Shown: one piece after another, positions 42,018 to 50,534 of the stretch | How positions within the stretch are numbered: position 1 is the stretch's first letter | How the letters are laid out: each line of letters begins with the position of its first letter | Assembly (NCBI GenBank): GCA_031407985.1 | Contig: JANOJB010000188.1 | Span: 1-60,263, forward strand | Origin: FEN-1088 sp031407985 | Lineage (GTDB): Bacteria; Myxococcota_A; Polyangia; Fen-1088 | Reading direction: 5' to 3' | DNA length: 60,263 nt | Program-made: the position numbers and the translations under genes | Notes under the pieces: model-generated | Seen by the model: the letters and a program-made list of their open reading frames with translations, nothing else | What the model was told of the DNA's origin: nothing | Databases searched by the model: none

Positions 42018-44261
42018 TCACTTTCGAGAGCCCGAGCGGGCCGGTGAACCCTCCGCTGTCGAGCGGAAGACGGGGCCGCCCGTGAGGACCCCGTCCGCGG
42101 TCACGGCGCACGCCGCGTCCAGGGCAAACACGGCGGGCCGTGCCGACACCGGACCGCCCGGCGTGATCGTCACGACGCACTGGCCATCCTTCGCCGTCGC
42201 CGCAACCGTGGCGTTGCCGCCTTTGTCCGCCGGCGCGTCGACAACGACGTGGACCGCCTTTCTCGCCGGGGCGTTGTACCGAAGTGACTTGCTGGGGTTG
42301 CCGTAGACCACCATCGCCGCGCCGTCCGTGCGTTCAAGCCAGACGCCTTGCCAGCCCGCGCCCCGCTGGACCTTCGCCGGTTGTGTCCCGCCTTTCGCGT
42401 TCACGTCGATGACGTGGATGGCCTCCATATCCGGACCATCAACGATGGTGCGCAAGTCCGAAACGGGGAAGCGGCCCGCGTCGCAGTTCCCGCGCCCGCT
42501 GGAAAAGCAGTCCTTCAGCGTCGACTTGCCCAGCACCGGCGTGCCGGCGGATGACGAGACCCGCTGGATCGACAACGCGGTGTCGCCGACCGTGGCGGTC
42601 GCGGTGTCGCCCGACAGCTTGAGCGCGCCCTTGGTGCGGAACCGCAGATGCAGGCCGCGCTTCTTGTCACCGCTTTTCGCGCGATCGAGCACCACGAGAG
42701 ACGCGTCCCGGCCGTTGTTCCACGGCACCAAGATCATATCGCGCACCGCCACCGGAACGTCGGACGGTCGGTGTTGGAACTTGTACTGGTCGGCGTAGTC
42801 GCAGCGGGCCGTGACGACACCGCCGCGGGTCTGGTGGGCCCAGTGCCAGCGGGTCTTCTCGCTCCACCACGCCTGACTTGGTTTGTATTCGGCCGGCAGA
42901 TGGGCCGATTCGACGCTGGGCGCGTTGCTGGTCATGGTCGACAACGTTCCGTAGGGCGACGGATCGACGATGGCGTCGTCCTGGCCGCGCGACAACACGA
43001 AGTTGCCGGCGTCGGGGTGGAAGTGATCGATGTCGATCGTGCTGGTGCACTGCATGACCGTCCACACGCCGTCGTTTCCCCAGTGGGTGCGCGCGTACAG
43101 GTTGCCGGTGCCCTTGGCCAGGTACCAGGTCGGCCAGTCCTTACGCGGGACCTCGACCGCCTTGACCGGCTTGGCCGCGGCGATCGCGTCGTACAGCCGG
43201 AACTCGTCGCCGATTTTCAGTTTGAGCCGATCCTTTTCGGCCGCGGACCAACCGCGCGCGTCCTCGGTACCGGCCGCGTCGCCGACCCGCACCGCCAGCA
43301 GGCTCATTCCGTTGACGGCCAGATTCGGGCTGTCGTTTTCGACGTCGCCGCCGACGAAGGTCTGTTCCCCGGGCGACAGGGCATAAACATGGCGGAGCAG
43401 CATGGCGTGCAGCCACTCGGCGCGGCCTTTGATCTCCACACCGGCGGCCGCCATCGCGCGTCCAGCCAGGGCATACCCGGCGACCGAAAGGGGGGCGTAC
43501 TGCCAGCCTTCGGCCCAGTCACCGCCGGCCAGGGGGCCCGGTCCGTAGGCCTTGGTCATGTCGCCTTTCCACAGATCGTCGACGACGTGTTTCCACAACT
43601 TCCCGCCGTACGCGCCGGCCTCACCGCCCTGCGCGATCGAGATGAACGTCGCCGAGATCAGGTAGCCCGCGTGGTAGTTCGTCCCCGGGCTGCGCGGTCG
43701 GTAGCCGTGCGCGATGTACCAGTCCAGCCAGGCCTGAAATCGCCCGCGCGCCTTGGCGCGCAGCGCCTCGGTCATCAGCTTGTGGTCGTGTAGCCAGTCG
43801 TAGGCCAGCGCGGACGTCGGACCAATCAACCGGATCGCGTAGCCGGAATCGCGGCGGATGGTGTTGTCGCCGCCAAGGCCGTCGCCGACGTTATCGCGGT
43901 CGTCCAGCAAGGCGATGAAGTACTTGATCGCGACCTTGGCGTGGGCGTCATCGCCCGTCGCCGCCCAGGCGATCAGGCACGCCTGGACGTTGGTCGACCA
44001 CTGAAACCCCATGTAGCGATCGTTGTCGAACGTGCGGCCACCGCCGCCGGCCTTGTTGCAGTAGCTGATGGCGGTCGACACCGGACCGCTGTCCTTGGCC
44101 TGCTGTTTCCATGCGGCGCGCATGGCGTCGTCCAGGAACAGGCGTGGGTGTTTGCCCGAGGGCTCGGGTTCGGCGGACGCGACGGAGGTGGTGCACGCGG
44201 CGCAGACGATGCACGCGGCCATGGTCAAACAAAACAGTCGGGTGATGATTGCGAGGTTCAC
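42018..44261 (-). CDS. Secreted heparinase II/III-like polysaccharide lyase, no sorting tail
   Basis: A 747-residue paralogue of the lyase at 35637-38075. A signal-like stretch (MAACIVCAAC) may be a poor lipobox or a cleaved signal. Shared blocks are HPRLFLDDAMRAAWK, QDSGYSMR-like RDSGYAIRLIGPTSALAYDW, GGDWAEGWQYAPLSVAGYAL, KGTGNLYARTHW, TIDIDHFHPDAGNFVLSRGQ and YGTLSTMTSNAP. It ends without a MYXO-CTERM helix, so it is probably released or periplasmic. Its ATG overlaps the stop of the upstream fusion gene by 4 bp. The two lyases lie on opposite strands either side of the polymerase and acyltransferase genes. Confidence 0.83.
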   Translation of the reverse strand: MNLAIITRLFCLTMAACIVCAACTTSVASAEPEPSGKHPRLFLDDAMRAAWKQQAKDSGPVSTAISYCNKAGGGGRTFDNDRYMGFQWSTNVQACLIAWAATGDDAHAKVAIKYFIALLDDRDNVGDGLGGDNTIRRDSGYAIRLIGPTSALAYDWLHDHKLMTEALRAKARGRFQAWLDWYIAHGYRPRSPGTNYHAGYLISATFISIAQGGEAGAYGGKLWKHVVDDLWKGDMTKAYGPGPLAGGDWAEGWQYAPLSVAGYALAGRAMAAAGVEIKGRAEWLHAMLLRHVYALSPGEQTFVGGDVENDSPNLAVNGMSLLAVRVGDAAGTEDARGWSAAEKDRLKLKIGDEFRLYDAIAAAKPVKAVEVPRKDWPTWYLAKGTGNLYARTHWGNDGVWTVMQCTSTIDIDHFHPDAGNFVLSRGQDDAIVDPSPYGTLSTMTSNAPSVESAHLPAEYKPSQAWWSEKTRWHWAHQTRGGVVTARCDYADQYKFQHRPSDVPVAVRDMILVPWNNGRDASLVVLDRAKSGDKKRGLHLRFRTKGALKLSGDTATATVGDTALSIQRVSSSAGTPVLGKSTLKDCFSSGRGNCDAGRFPVSDLRTIVDGPDMEAIHVIDVNAKGGTQPAKVQRGAGWQGVWLERTDGAAMVVYGNPSKSLRYNAPARKAVHVVVDAPADKGGNATVAATAKDGQCVVTITPGGPVSARPAVFALDAACAVTADGVLTGGPVFRSTAEGSPARSGSRK

Positions 44262-46303
44262 GGGGTCTCCATGACACGGCGAATGCCGTCGCGCACTCCG
44301 ACCCGTGGCTTCCAGTCCAACAATTCGGTCGCGCGAGTCGAATCGTAGCTGAGGCGCGCCATGGCCGATTGCAGCCGGTACAACGCGATAGGCGACGGTT
44401 TACCCAAGGCACCCAGGGGGAACTCGCTGAGTTTGCCCAACGCGAATACCACCTGGCGGGGGACACGGACGACGTTGCCGTTCGCGCCGGTCAGCTGAAG
44501 GACATCGGCCTGGGTCAGGTGCTCGCCGTCGATCAACTGGATGACCTGCCCACCAATCAGTTGTTTGTCGACGGACGCCATCACCGCGTCGACGACATCG
44601 TCGATGTAGATCAACGGCAGCTCAATTTTGCCGTCTCCGAGAACCAGCCATTTCGCGCCGGCCTTGCGCGCCACCGCGCCGTTGACCAGCGGTATGCCGC
44701 CGCCGAAGATCTGGCCCGGCCGCAGAATCACACACGGCAGACCATCCTTCGCCGCGTCGACGACCTTGATCTCGGCCTCCAGCTTGGCCCGGGTGTACGC
44801 GCCGCGCTCCTCGGCGCGCGGTTCCAGCGCGGCGCCTTCGTCGACCTTGCCTTTGCCGACCGATCCCGCCCAGTCAATCACCGACATCGACGAGATGTGC
44901 ACCAGTTGTTTCACCCCGTGCTTCTTGCAGGCGTCGATCACGTTTTGGGTTCCGACCACCGTGCCGCCCAGGTGTTCCGGCCATCCGCCCTTCATCGCGG
45001 CGCCGACATGAATCACGGTCTCGGCGCCGGCAACCGCGCGGTCGACCGCCTGGGGATCGCCCAGGTTGCCGAACGCGTACTCGATTCCGGGTTCCGTGCG
45101 GTCGGGAATGCGTCGCACCATCACCCGGACCCGGTGGCCGCGTTCGCGCAGTCGACCGACCACCGCCTTGCCCAACGAACCCGACGCGCCGGTCACCAGA
45201 AACGGAACGCGTGGCGAGAGCGTGAACTTCGCCAGCTTTGCCGCGTGGTCCGCGTCGGCGGCGCGCGCGATCTTCTCGACCCAGTCGACCACCGCCGCGG
45301 CATCGTCGACGGATACCGGTGGCGGCTGGCCGGTGCCAAGGCGGCGGTAAAAATCGGTGACCAGGTCGCGCAGCCCCTGATACGACTTGACCTCCTTGCG
45401 TACGAATTTCCAGACGCCGATCGGCACATCGATCAGCGGCTGGATCGAATCGGAGAACGCGTTGACCAACCGCTCCGCCGCCTTGGGCAGCGGCGTCGAC
45501 GATCGCTTGCCGTGGAACATGGCGAACAGATCGACCCGCAGGACGCTTTTGGTGCCGTGGATGATGATCTGGCTTTGCATCGGTTTGGTGTTCCACGTCA
45601 GCTGGAACTGTCCCAGGCCCCGTTTGCACTTCACCATCGCGCGCCACTCATCAAAAGCCAGGTTCGGATCTCCGCCCAGACTGGACCAGTGCGCTTCGAC
45701 GTTTTCGATCGGTCCCAGCAGTTCCTGCAACAGATACAGGCAGTGCACGCCGATGTCGCGAAAGGGATAGCCCGCGTCGCGGTACCACGGGGGCAGGGGC
45801 CCGCCGGTGAACGGTGGGTACTCGGACCCGCGCAGTATATCGACCGAGACGACGCGGCCAAGCGCGCCCGACCGCACTTGGTCAAGCGCGCGTTTGACCT
45901 GGGGGTCGTACAGCAGGGAATGATTCACCGAGGCGATCAGACCTTTTTGGCGGGCCAATGCGCCGATCGCTCGCGCCTCGGCGGCATCCTCGGCGACGGG
46001 CTTTTCGATCAGGACGTGGCAACCGCGTTCAAGCGCGTCCCGTGCCAGTTTGGCGTGCGAGGCGGGGGGCGTCAGGACGTGGATGACGTTCGCGCCCGCC
46101 GCGACCAAGGCGTCCAGCCCGTCGAAGACGCCGGTGCTCCATTTTTCGGCCTGGACCGCCGCCTTGTCGTGGTCCAGATCGGCGATCCCGATCAACGTGA
46201 CTTCGGCGGGATTCGCGGTTTCCAGCGCCTTGACGGCGGCGACGTGGAATTCACAGATGTTGCCGGCACCCAGCATGCCGACACGGAAACGGGACGTGGT
46301 CAT
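44258..46303 (-). CDS. Fusion of Gfo/Idh/MocA oxidoreductase and NAD-dependent epimerase
   Basis: A 681-residue protein. Residues 1-360 are a Gfo/Idh/MocA dehydrogenase (GMLGAGNICEFH; EKP at 100-102; YPFRDIGVHCLYLLQELLGP). Residues about 367-681 are an extended SDR epimerase/dehydratase with TGASGSLG (371-378), a YTRAKLEAE block (Tyr and Lys) and RPGQIFGGG. The first domain typically oxidises sugars at C3 and the second remodels nucleotide sugars, so a two-step conversion of a UDP-sugar is likely. It overlaps the preceding glycosyltransferase and the following lyase by 4 bp each, so the three are cotranscribed. Confidence 0.92.
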   Translation of the reverse strand: MTTSRFRVGMLGAGNICEFHVAAVKALETANPAEVTLIGIADLDHDKAAVQAEKWSTGVFDGLDALVAAGANVIHVLTPPASHAKLARDALERGCHVLIEKPVAEDAAEARAIGALARQKGLIASVNHSLLYDPQVKRALDQVRSGALGRVVSVDILRGSEYPPFTGGPLPPWYRDAGYPFRDIGVHCLYLLQELLGPIENVEAHWSSLGGDPNLAFDEWRAMVKCKRGLGQFQLTWNTKPMQSQIIIHGTKSVLRVDLFAMFHGKRSSTPLPKAAERLVNAFSDSIQPLIDVPIGVWKFVRKEVKSYQGLRDLVTDFYRRLGTGQPPPVSVDDAAAVVDWVEKIARAADADHAAKLAKFTLSPRVPFLVTGASGSLGKAVVGRLRERGHRVRVMVRRIPDRTEPGIEYAFGNLGDPQAVDRAVAGAETVIHVGAAMKGGWPEHLGGTVVGTQNVIDACKKHGVKQLVHISSMSVIDWAGSVGKGKVDEGAALEPRAEERGAYTRAKLEAEIKVVDAAKDGLPCVILRPGQIFGGGIPLVNGAVARKAGAKWLVLGDGKIELPLIYIDDVVDAVMASVDKQLIGGQVIQLIDGEHLTQADVLQLTGANGNVVRVPRQVVFALGKLSEFPLGALGKPSPIALYRLQSAMARLSYDSTRATELLDWKPRVGVRDGIRRVMETP

Positions 46304-47481
46304 TGATTTCCTCCAGAAGCAACGCGCCGCCGGCGCGCGATATCGTCAACAATGGTTCGCAGGTTGTCGACCCGGGCGGTCCAGGTCTCGCTCGTCATCT
46401 GTGCCGAGCGTTGGCGCCTCCGCTCGGGTGTGTTTTCGGCAAGGGCACGCTCGATGGCGGCGATCGTCGCGGGCGCGTCCGCCGCTATCGCGCATGGACT
46501 GTGCTTGGCCATGTGCACCACCTCGGGCACGGCGGTGGACACCACCGGTAGGCCCGCGGATAGATATTCGCGCAACTTGATCGGGTTGACGAACGTCATC
46601 CGCTGGTTGATTCGGTAGGGGATCCAGCCCACGTCGAACCCCTTGCAGTACGCGGGTAGTTCCGCGTGGGGCCGCCTGCCCAGTAGGTGAACGTTCGGAA
46701 GACCGGCGACGGCGCTGACGTCGGTCAGTTGCTGGCCGAGCAGGACGATGCTCCACGCGGGCCGGGCGCGTGCGACCTGCGCGATCAGATCCAGATCGAC
46801 CCAGTCCTGGATCGTGCCGTAGAACCCGATCACCGGACGCGGCAGTCCGGCGATATCGGCCGGGATCGCGGTCCCCGGATCCAGCGCGCGGGCAAAGACC
46901 GCATGATCGACCCCGTGCGGCGAGATGTGAACTTCGTCGTGGTGGTTGCGCTTGGACGCGGCCAGCGCGTGGTTGATGGCGAACACGCAGTCGACCTTGG
47001 CCAGCAGTGCGCGTTCGGCCGACACCGTGCGTTCACGGTCCACGTAGGAGAACATCGACCATTCGTCGACGCAGTAATAAACGGACAACGCCTCACCGAG
47101 TGAGCCCACGTAGTCGGCGACGTTGGGCAGAAACGTCCACAGGTGGAACGCGCCCATTCCCAGTCGCCAGCGCAAGATCCGGATCGTCGCGCGCAGGATC
47201 TGTTGATTGATCGCCCGCGCCGCCGCCAGGTGCGGCAGCGGGAGGACCAGCGGCGAGAACACCCACAGATCGTTCTCGACGTTGACGGGCCCTCGGGCGA
47301 ATTCGCCCAGTTTGCGCCGGATCTTTCCGAGATCACGTCCGCTGGTCAGCTTTGGGGTACGGGTCGCGACCGAGTTCAACCACAGCACGCGCCGGTCGCG
47401 CGCAAGCTCGCGAAGGACGTGGTGATTGGACGTGGGATCCTCGCTCCAGTCCTTGGCGAACGCGACAATGCCTGCGGGCAC
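46300..47481 (-). CDS. Glycosyltransferase, GT4-like (GT-B)
   Basis: A 393-residue transferase from a GTG at 47481. The N-terminal domain has FAKDWSEDPTSNHHVLRELA, the SVYYCVDEWSMFSYVDRERT block and AKVDCVFAINHALAAS. The C-terminal donor domain shows PVIGFYGTIQDWVDLDLIAQ, IVLLGQQLTDVS, and KLREYLSAGLPVVSTAVPEV (the sugar-nucleotide binding region). It lacks a clear E-x7-E but keeps the fold of the GT4/GumK-like group. It heads an operon with the fusion enzyme (4-bp overlap) and the lyase. Confidence 0.87.
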   Translation of the reverse strand: MPAGIVAFAKDWSEDPTSNHHVLRELARDRRVLWLNSVATRTPKLTSGRDLGKIRRKLGEFARGPVNVENDLWVFSPLVLPLPHLAAARAINQQILRATIRILRWRLGMGAFHLWTFLPNVADYVGSLGEALSVYYCVDEWSMFSYVDRERTVSAERALLAKVDCVFAINHALAASKRNHHDEVHISPHGVDHAVFARALDPGTAIPADIAGLPRPVIGFYGTIQDWVDLDLIAQVARARPAWSIVLLGQQLTDVSAVAGLPNVHLLGRRPHAELPAYCKGFDVGWIPYRINQRMTFVNPIKLREYLSAGLPVVSTAVPEVVHMAKHSPCAIAADAPATIAAIERALAENTPERRRQRSAQMTSETWTARVDNLRTIVDDIARRRRVASGGNQ

Positions 47482-47543
47482 GCGGGCAAACTACTCGGTT
47501 CGCACAGGCGAAGCAACGCCGGCGCGGTGAGCCTCAGGCATCA

Positions 47544-48611
47544 TCAGGCGTCCTCGTCGGCGTCCGTCAGATACCAGGTGTCCGCGTTGAAGGTCCCTCC
47601 CGGCAGCGCATCGAACGATGTTCCCGCGTCGGCGATGATGGTGCGTTGATCGCCGCGTGCCCTGAATCCCAGTTCGGACAGGCAGGCGGCAAGCGCCGGT
47701 GCACCGCAGAGCCGCAGCGAAATTGATTCGGCTCCCCGCTTGGCGATCGCGCGGCACAGCAGGCGGAGCAACGGGCCCAGCGTCCGGCGGCGCGAAAACA
47801 GATCGCGCACGTGGGCGGTTTCCCCTTCGCGCGACACCGCGGCGTATCCGTCCAGGGCGCCGGTTCGCCGGTCGAAAATGGCCGCCAGGTCCATGCGGCC
47901 GTCGGGGCGATTCAGGAAGCGCCACCGAACAAAAGCGGCATCGCGTGCGCCGATCAGCGGATAGTCGCCCCGCGCTTCCTCCCACAAGCGATCGAACCGC
48001 TGGTCGACCTGTTGATCGTCGTCCAGCCAAACCAACCGGTGGGTCAGCCGGACCTGTGCGGCGCGGGCCGCGATCAGCGCCGCGCGCGCGGTATCCAGAG
48101 CAACCCCGGCGACCAAGGCGGCGCCCGGTCCGCGGAAGCGGGTACGCAGATGCCGTCGGTGGCGCAGGACCAGCGCGTACCGCCGGGTTTCGCCCAGACG
48201 ACGGTAGCCCAGCTTCAGAAGCAGCGGCGCCGCGTGTTGGTTGGGGAACCCGTACACCAGATCGTGTTTCTCGCGCACGTCGCCGCGTATCGCGCGCGCC
48301 AACATGATCGCCGGCATCGCCGTTCGGTGGGCCCGATCGACGGCTAGGTCCGCCAGAATCGCCGCCCGCACCACGCGCCCGCCCATCTGGATCGTGCGCA
48401 AGGCGTAACCCGCCGTCCCGACCGTGCGCGCGGGTTGGTCGGGTGACGCGATGTCGATAACAGCCAGCCGCCCCGGCCCGGCGGGGTTGTCGCGATACAA
48501 CCAGTCAAACCGCGCACGCGCCGCGACCGGCAGCTTCAGGTTCCGCTCCCAAACCGCAAGGTGTTCGTCACGTGTCTGTGACGCTTCGATCAACCTGACG
48601 GAATAGGCCAT
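47544..48611 (-). CDS. GNAT-like acyltransferase (two GNAT units)
   Basis: A 355-residue protein from the ATG at 48611. The first unit (about 1-150) shows RFDWLYRDNPAGPGRLAVID, VVRAAILADLAVDRAHRTAM (the strand and loop before the CoA site) and DLVYGFPNQHAAPLLLKLGY. The second unit (about 215-340) has RWRFLNRPDGRMDLAAIFDR and a DGYAAVSREGETAHVRDLFS strand pair. This double arrangement recalls FemAB/BioF2-like transferases found in exopolysaccharide clusters. It may acylate amino groups on sugars, for instance those made by the deacetylases. It lies 63 bp upstream of the glycosyltransferase start, same strand. Confidence 0.75.
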   Translation of the reverse strand: MAYSVRLIEASQTRDEHLAVWERNLKLPVAARARFDWLYRDNPAGPGRLAVIDIASPDQPARTVGTAGYALRTIQMGGRVVRAAILADLAVDRAHRTAMPAIMLARAIRGDVREKHDLVYGFPNQHAAPLLLKLGYRRLGETRRYALVLRHRRHLRTRFRGPGAALVAGVALDTARAALIAARAAQVRLTHRLVWLDDDQQVDQRFDRLWEEARGDYPLIGARDAAFVRWRFLNRPDGRMDLAAIFDRRTGALDGYAAVSREGETAHVRDLFSRRRTLGPLLRLLCRAIAKRGAESISLRLCGAPALAACLSELGFRARGDQRTIIADAGTSFDALPGGTFNADTWYLTDADEDA

Positions 48612-48701
48612 CGGCGGGGGCACCCTAACATGATGGCGACCGGTCGGACTGGTCCCGAACGCCTTGTCAGGTCGCGCGACTCGTGAGAGGTTGTCGCCCT
48701 T

Positions 48702-49628
48702 ATGTCGAATCTTTATCTCGTCACGGGTGGGGCGGGTTTTATCGGATCGTCTATCGCGCGCGCGCTGGTGGGACGTGGGGATCGGGTGCGCGTGCTCGAC
48801 AATTTCTCGTCCGGTCGCCGCCAGAACCTGGAGGGACTGCCCCAGGTGGAGGTGGTCGAAGGGGACATCCTGGATCCGGTTTGTCTGGCGCGCGCGGTCG
48901 ACGGGGCATCGGTGATTTTTCACGAGGCGGCCATTCCGTCGGTGCCCCGATCAGTCGCCGATCCGATGCCCACCAACGAAGTCAACGTGACGGGGACCTT
49001 GAGAGTGTTGCAGGCCGCGCGGCACGCGGGTGTGCGTAGGGTCGTGTACGCGGCATCGTCAAGCGCGTACGGCGACACGCCGACGTTGCCCAAGGTCGAG
49101 ACGATGCCGGCGCTTCCGCAGTCACCGTACGCGGTTGCCAAGCTGGCCGGCGAGCTTTACTGCCGGACTTTTTACCGCGTGTACGGCCTTGAAACTGTCG
49201 CTCTGCGGTACTTCAACGTCTTTGGTCCCAGGCAAGATCCCGAATCGCAGTACGCGGCGGTCGTCCCGCGTTTCATCACGGCGGCCTTGGGCCGGCGGCC
49301 GGCCGTGATCTACGGCGATGGGCAGCAGTCGCGGGATTTTTGTTTCATCGAGAACGTCGTCTCGGCGAACCTGCTGGCCGCCGATGCCCCCGATGCGCCG
49401 GGACAGGTGTTCAACATCGCATGCGGCCAGGCCGTGTCCCTGAACGACGTGCTGGATCAGTTGCAGGAGATATTGGGGCATGCGATCGAACGGATCCACG
49501 AGCCGACACGCGCGGGCGACGTCCGGCATTCGCTGGCGGACATCTCGTCGGCCAAGGCCGTTCTGAAATACGAGCCCGCGGTCACCTTCGCGGCGGGCCT
49601 TCGCAAGACCCTTGACTGGTTTCGGTAG
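48702..49628 (+). CDS. NAD-dependent UDP-sugar 4-epimerase, paralogue of 19982-20917
   Basis: A 308-residue extended SDR with TGGAGFIGSS near the N-terminus and the catalytic block PYAVAKLAGELYC (Tyr/Lys). RYFNVFGPRQDPESQYAAVV and DGQQSRDFCFIENVVSANLL are nearly the same as in the other epimerase; the two appear roughly 60% alike by eye. The replaced residues near the active site (YAVAK versus YGATK) may change sugar choice. It is divergent from the GNAT gene and probably monocistronic. It supplies a UDP-sugar to the same pathway. Confidence 0.92.
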   Translation: MSNLYLVTGGAGFIGSSIARALVGRGDRVRVLDNFSSGRRQNLEGLPQVEVVEGDILDPVCLARAVDGASVIFHEAAIPSVPRSVADPMPTNEVNVTGTLRVLQAARHAGVRRVVYAASSSAYGDTPTLPKVETMPALPQSPYAVAKLAGELYCRTFYRVYGLETVALRYFNVFGPRQDPESQYAAVVPRFITAALGRRPAVIYGDGQQSRDFCFIENVVSANLLAADAPDAPGQVFNIACGQAVSLNDVLDQLQEILGHAIERIHEPTRAGDVRHSLADISSAKAVLKYEPAVTFAAGLRKTLDWFR

Positions 49629-49669
49629 GGTCGCGACCAAGCACCCGCTATCGCGCCCCGAAATGTCTG

Positions 49670-50389
49670 TCAGGCGGCGCGCGGCTTGATGGCGCGCACC
49701 GAGATCGTGCACGGGTACATGGGATCGTGTTTGTCCAATTGCGTCGGTTTGAGCTCTTCCTGCGCAAGGCCGATCCAGAAGGCCATCCCGGACAGCACGT
49801 TGCCCCAGGTTTTGACCTCGACGTTGGCCGGCGGAAAATATTTGCGGAACAGGTGCGCCGTCCCGATCGCCGTGAAGCGCCAGTATTCCTGATATCCCTC
49901 CAGATCGCGCTTCTGCAGCGAGGGGACCGTCAGCAGGGCGGCGCCGCCCGGTTTTGTGATGCGCAGGATTTCCTTCACGGCGGCATCCAGGTCCGGGATG
50001 TACTGCAACGTCTGCGTGACGATCACGCAGTCGAACGAATTGTCGGCGACGCCCTCCAGTCGCTGTAAATCGCCGTAGATGGTCGCCCGAGCATTGGCGC
50101 GGTCGATATCAAGCACGTCGGCCCTGGTGACATCGTGGCCGAAGCGATGGATGTAGTCGGGACTTCGAATCTCCAGGCAGTCGCCGTGGACCAGGTCGGC
50201 ATTTTCTTTCAAGAAGCTCTCGATGAAATACCGATCGATGGTACCGCCGCGATCCGTCCAGTACGAACGGCTGATGGGGGTCGTGCGCGGAAACATCAGG
50301 TAGCCCAGGCGCGGGCGGTACACGCGGTACAGACGCGCGCGGGCTGACTCCGGCAGGCGAGACAGAATTTTTTTGAGGACGCCAAGCAT
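49670..50389 (-). CDS. SAM-dependent methyltransferase (type 11)
   Basis: A 239-residue protein from the ATG at 50389. Motif I is atypical: DCLEIRSPDYIHRFGHDVTR rather than the usual EIGCGxG, but the following VTRADVLDID, GDLQRLEGVADNSFDCVIVT and QTLQYIPDLDAAVKEILRIT and KPGGAALLTVP match methyltransferase type 11 proteins attached to glycan clusters. It may methylate the polysaccharide or its precursor. It is convergent with the epimerase (41 bp) and divergent from the family-2 glycosyltransferase. Confidence 0.83.
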   Translation of the reverse strand: MLGVLKKILSRLPESARARLYRVYRPRLGYLMFPRTTPISRSYWTDRGGTIDRYFIESFLKENADLVHGDCLEIRSPDYIHRFGHDVTRADVLDIDRANARATIYGDLQRLEGVADNSFDCVIVTQTLQYIPDLDAAVKEILRITKPGGAALLTVPSLQKRDLEGYQEYWRFTAIGTAHLFRKYFPPANVEVKTWGNVLSGMAFWIGLAQEELKPTQLDKHDPMYPCTISVRAIKPRAA

Positions 50390-50453
50390 GCGATCCGCGC
50401 CGACGCTAACACGATCGGCGACGCCGCCAAGGAGCGGAACCTTCAGTCTCGGG

Positions 50454-50495
50454 GTTCGCTCCGTAGTTCGTTCCGCGTTCGCTCTGTGTTCGCCA
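50454..50495. repeat. Short phased direct repeats in a divergent promoter region
   Basis: GTTCGCTCCGTA (50454-50465), GTTCGTTCCGC (50466-50476), GTTCGCTCTGT (50477-50487) and a partial GTTCGCC (50488-50494). The 11-12-bp spacing places each copy on the same face of the helix. The array lies in the 145-bp gap between the methyltransferase and the family-2 glycosyltransferase, so it may be a regulator-binding array. Confidence 0.45.
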
Positions 50496-50534
50496 CGGTG
50501 ACAACCGGCGGCTCCCGACATACTCTGCTCGGCG

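Noticed and set aside
44249..46306. A long plus-strand open frame (685 codons) antisense to the dehydrogenase-epimerase fusion
   Set aside because: The other strand has clear catalytic motifs; the plus frame is Arg/Asp/His-rich with no fold, which is common in GC-rich genomes.
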